Below are positions 63,984 to 64,000 of a stretch of DNA of 64,000 bases, in pieces. Origin of the DNA: Bradyrhizobium sp. Ash2021 (GTDB lineage Bacteria > Pseudomonadota > Alphaproteobacteria > Rhizobiales > Xanthobacteraceae). The position numbers were made by a program, and so were the translations under genes. The stretch spans positions 4,384,501 to 4,448,500 of the forward strand of contig NZ_CP100604.1 of NCBI RefSeq assembly GCF_031202265.1, in the 5' to 3' direction. Below the pieces are notes generated by a model, which saw nothing but the letters and a program-made list of their open reading frames with translations, did no database searches and was not told where the DNA came from. Positions within the stretch are counted from its first letter, which is position 1, and the number at the start of each line of letters is the position of its first letter.

Positions 63984-64000
63984 TGAGCCTCTGCTCGACA

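Overview
The window is a GC-rich chromosomal segment of an alphaproteobacterium of the Rhizobiales, most probably Bradyrhizobium or a close relative in the Nitrobacteraceae. This rests on family-level evidence: a bacterial NDUFA12 homologue, BA14K-like, DUF1236 and DUF2155 proteins, an RNase E with a large insertion in its S1 domain, a suf operon containing both an IscS-like desulfurase and SufS, and several families of palindromic dispersed repeats typical of that group. I see no rRNA, tRNA, CRISPR array, prophage or integrative element. The only transposon trace is a decayed IS5-type fragment.

Layout. 1-1.5 kb: a response regulator and a CHASE3-PAS sensor kinase, the kinase cut by the window edge. 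2-3.2 kb: a BA14K-like secreted Gly-rich protein and NDUFA12. 3.2-5.3 kb: the IS5 remnant and a Cache-type chemoreceptor. 5.9-11.3 kb: an accessory stretch with an isonitrile-hydratase-like DJ-1 protein divergent from a GlxA/AraC regulator, a cation/proton antiporter, an HSL-type hydrolase and an SDR. 11.6-20.4 kb: DUF2155, aat, a DASS anion transporter, a translationally coupled three-gene histidine-kinase/response-regulator operon, then accC, accB and aroQ. 20.6-27.1 kb: DUF1236, DsbA-like and M48 protease genes, an aminotransferase, a truncated bioY relic and dctA. 27.1-37 kb: rne, amiC-like amidase, PBP1A, prfB with its programmed +1 frameshift, and a HIBADH-like dehydrogenase. 37-43 kb: a NodU/CmcH-type carbamoyltransferase, an orphan branched-chain amino-acid binding protein, an M23 peptidase and a Bcp peroxiredoxin with a Lys/Ala-rich tail. 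43.6-53 kb: an AsmA/YhdP-like giant protein, MFS transporter, tyrS, anmK, GST, DUF1697 and a small hydrolase. 53.4-60.5 kb: the suf iron-sulfur assembly cluster. 60.7-64 kb: a TfoX-like protein between two nearly identical 134-bp repeats, a GGDEF protein and an RhlE-like DEAD-box helicase.

How it fits together. Most genes are housekeeping: fatty-acid synthesis (accBC), shikimate pathway (aroQ), N-degron tagging (aat), RNA decay (rne, helicase), peptidoglycan synthesis, splitting and recycling (PBP1A, AmiC-like, M23, anmK), translation (tyrS, prfB), respiration (NDUFA12) and Fe-S assembly (suf). Accessory signalling and transport genes are interleaved. NDUFA12, DUF2155, aat, accC, accB and aroQ are close neighbours in many alphaproteobacteria; here they are spread over about 17.6 kb, which suggests insertion of accessory blocks into an ancestral cluster. 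Two transporters of C4-dicarboxylate type (DASS and DctA) are about 11 kb apart.

The main observations for follow-up are: the prfB frameshift site; the His-rich block inside RNase E and a GAAA-capped hairpin in its leader; the bioY relic next to dctA; dispersed repeats placed inside the suf operon, flanking tfoX and supplying the tfoX stop codon; a candidate Irr/ICE-like element overlapping the stop codon upstream of sufB; the degenerate I-site in the GGDEF protein; and an insertion in the dimerisation hairpin of one histidine kinase. I found no clearly unprecedented system.
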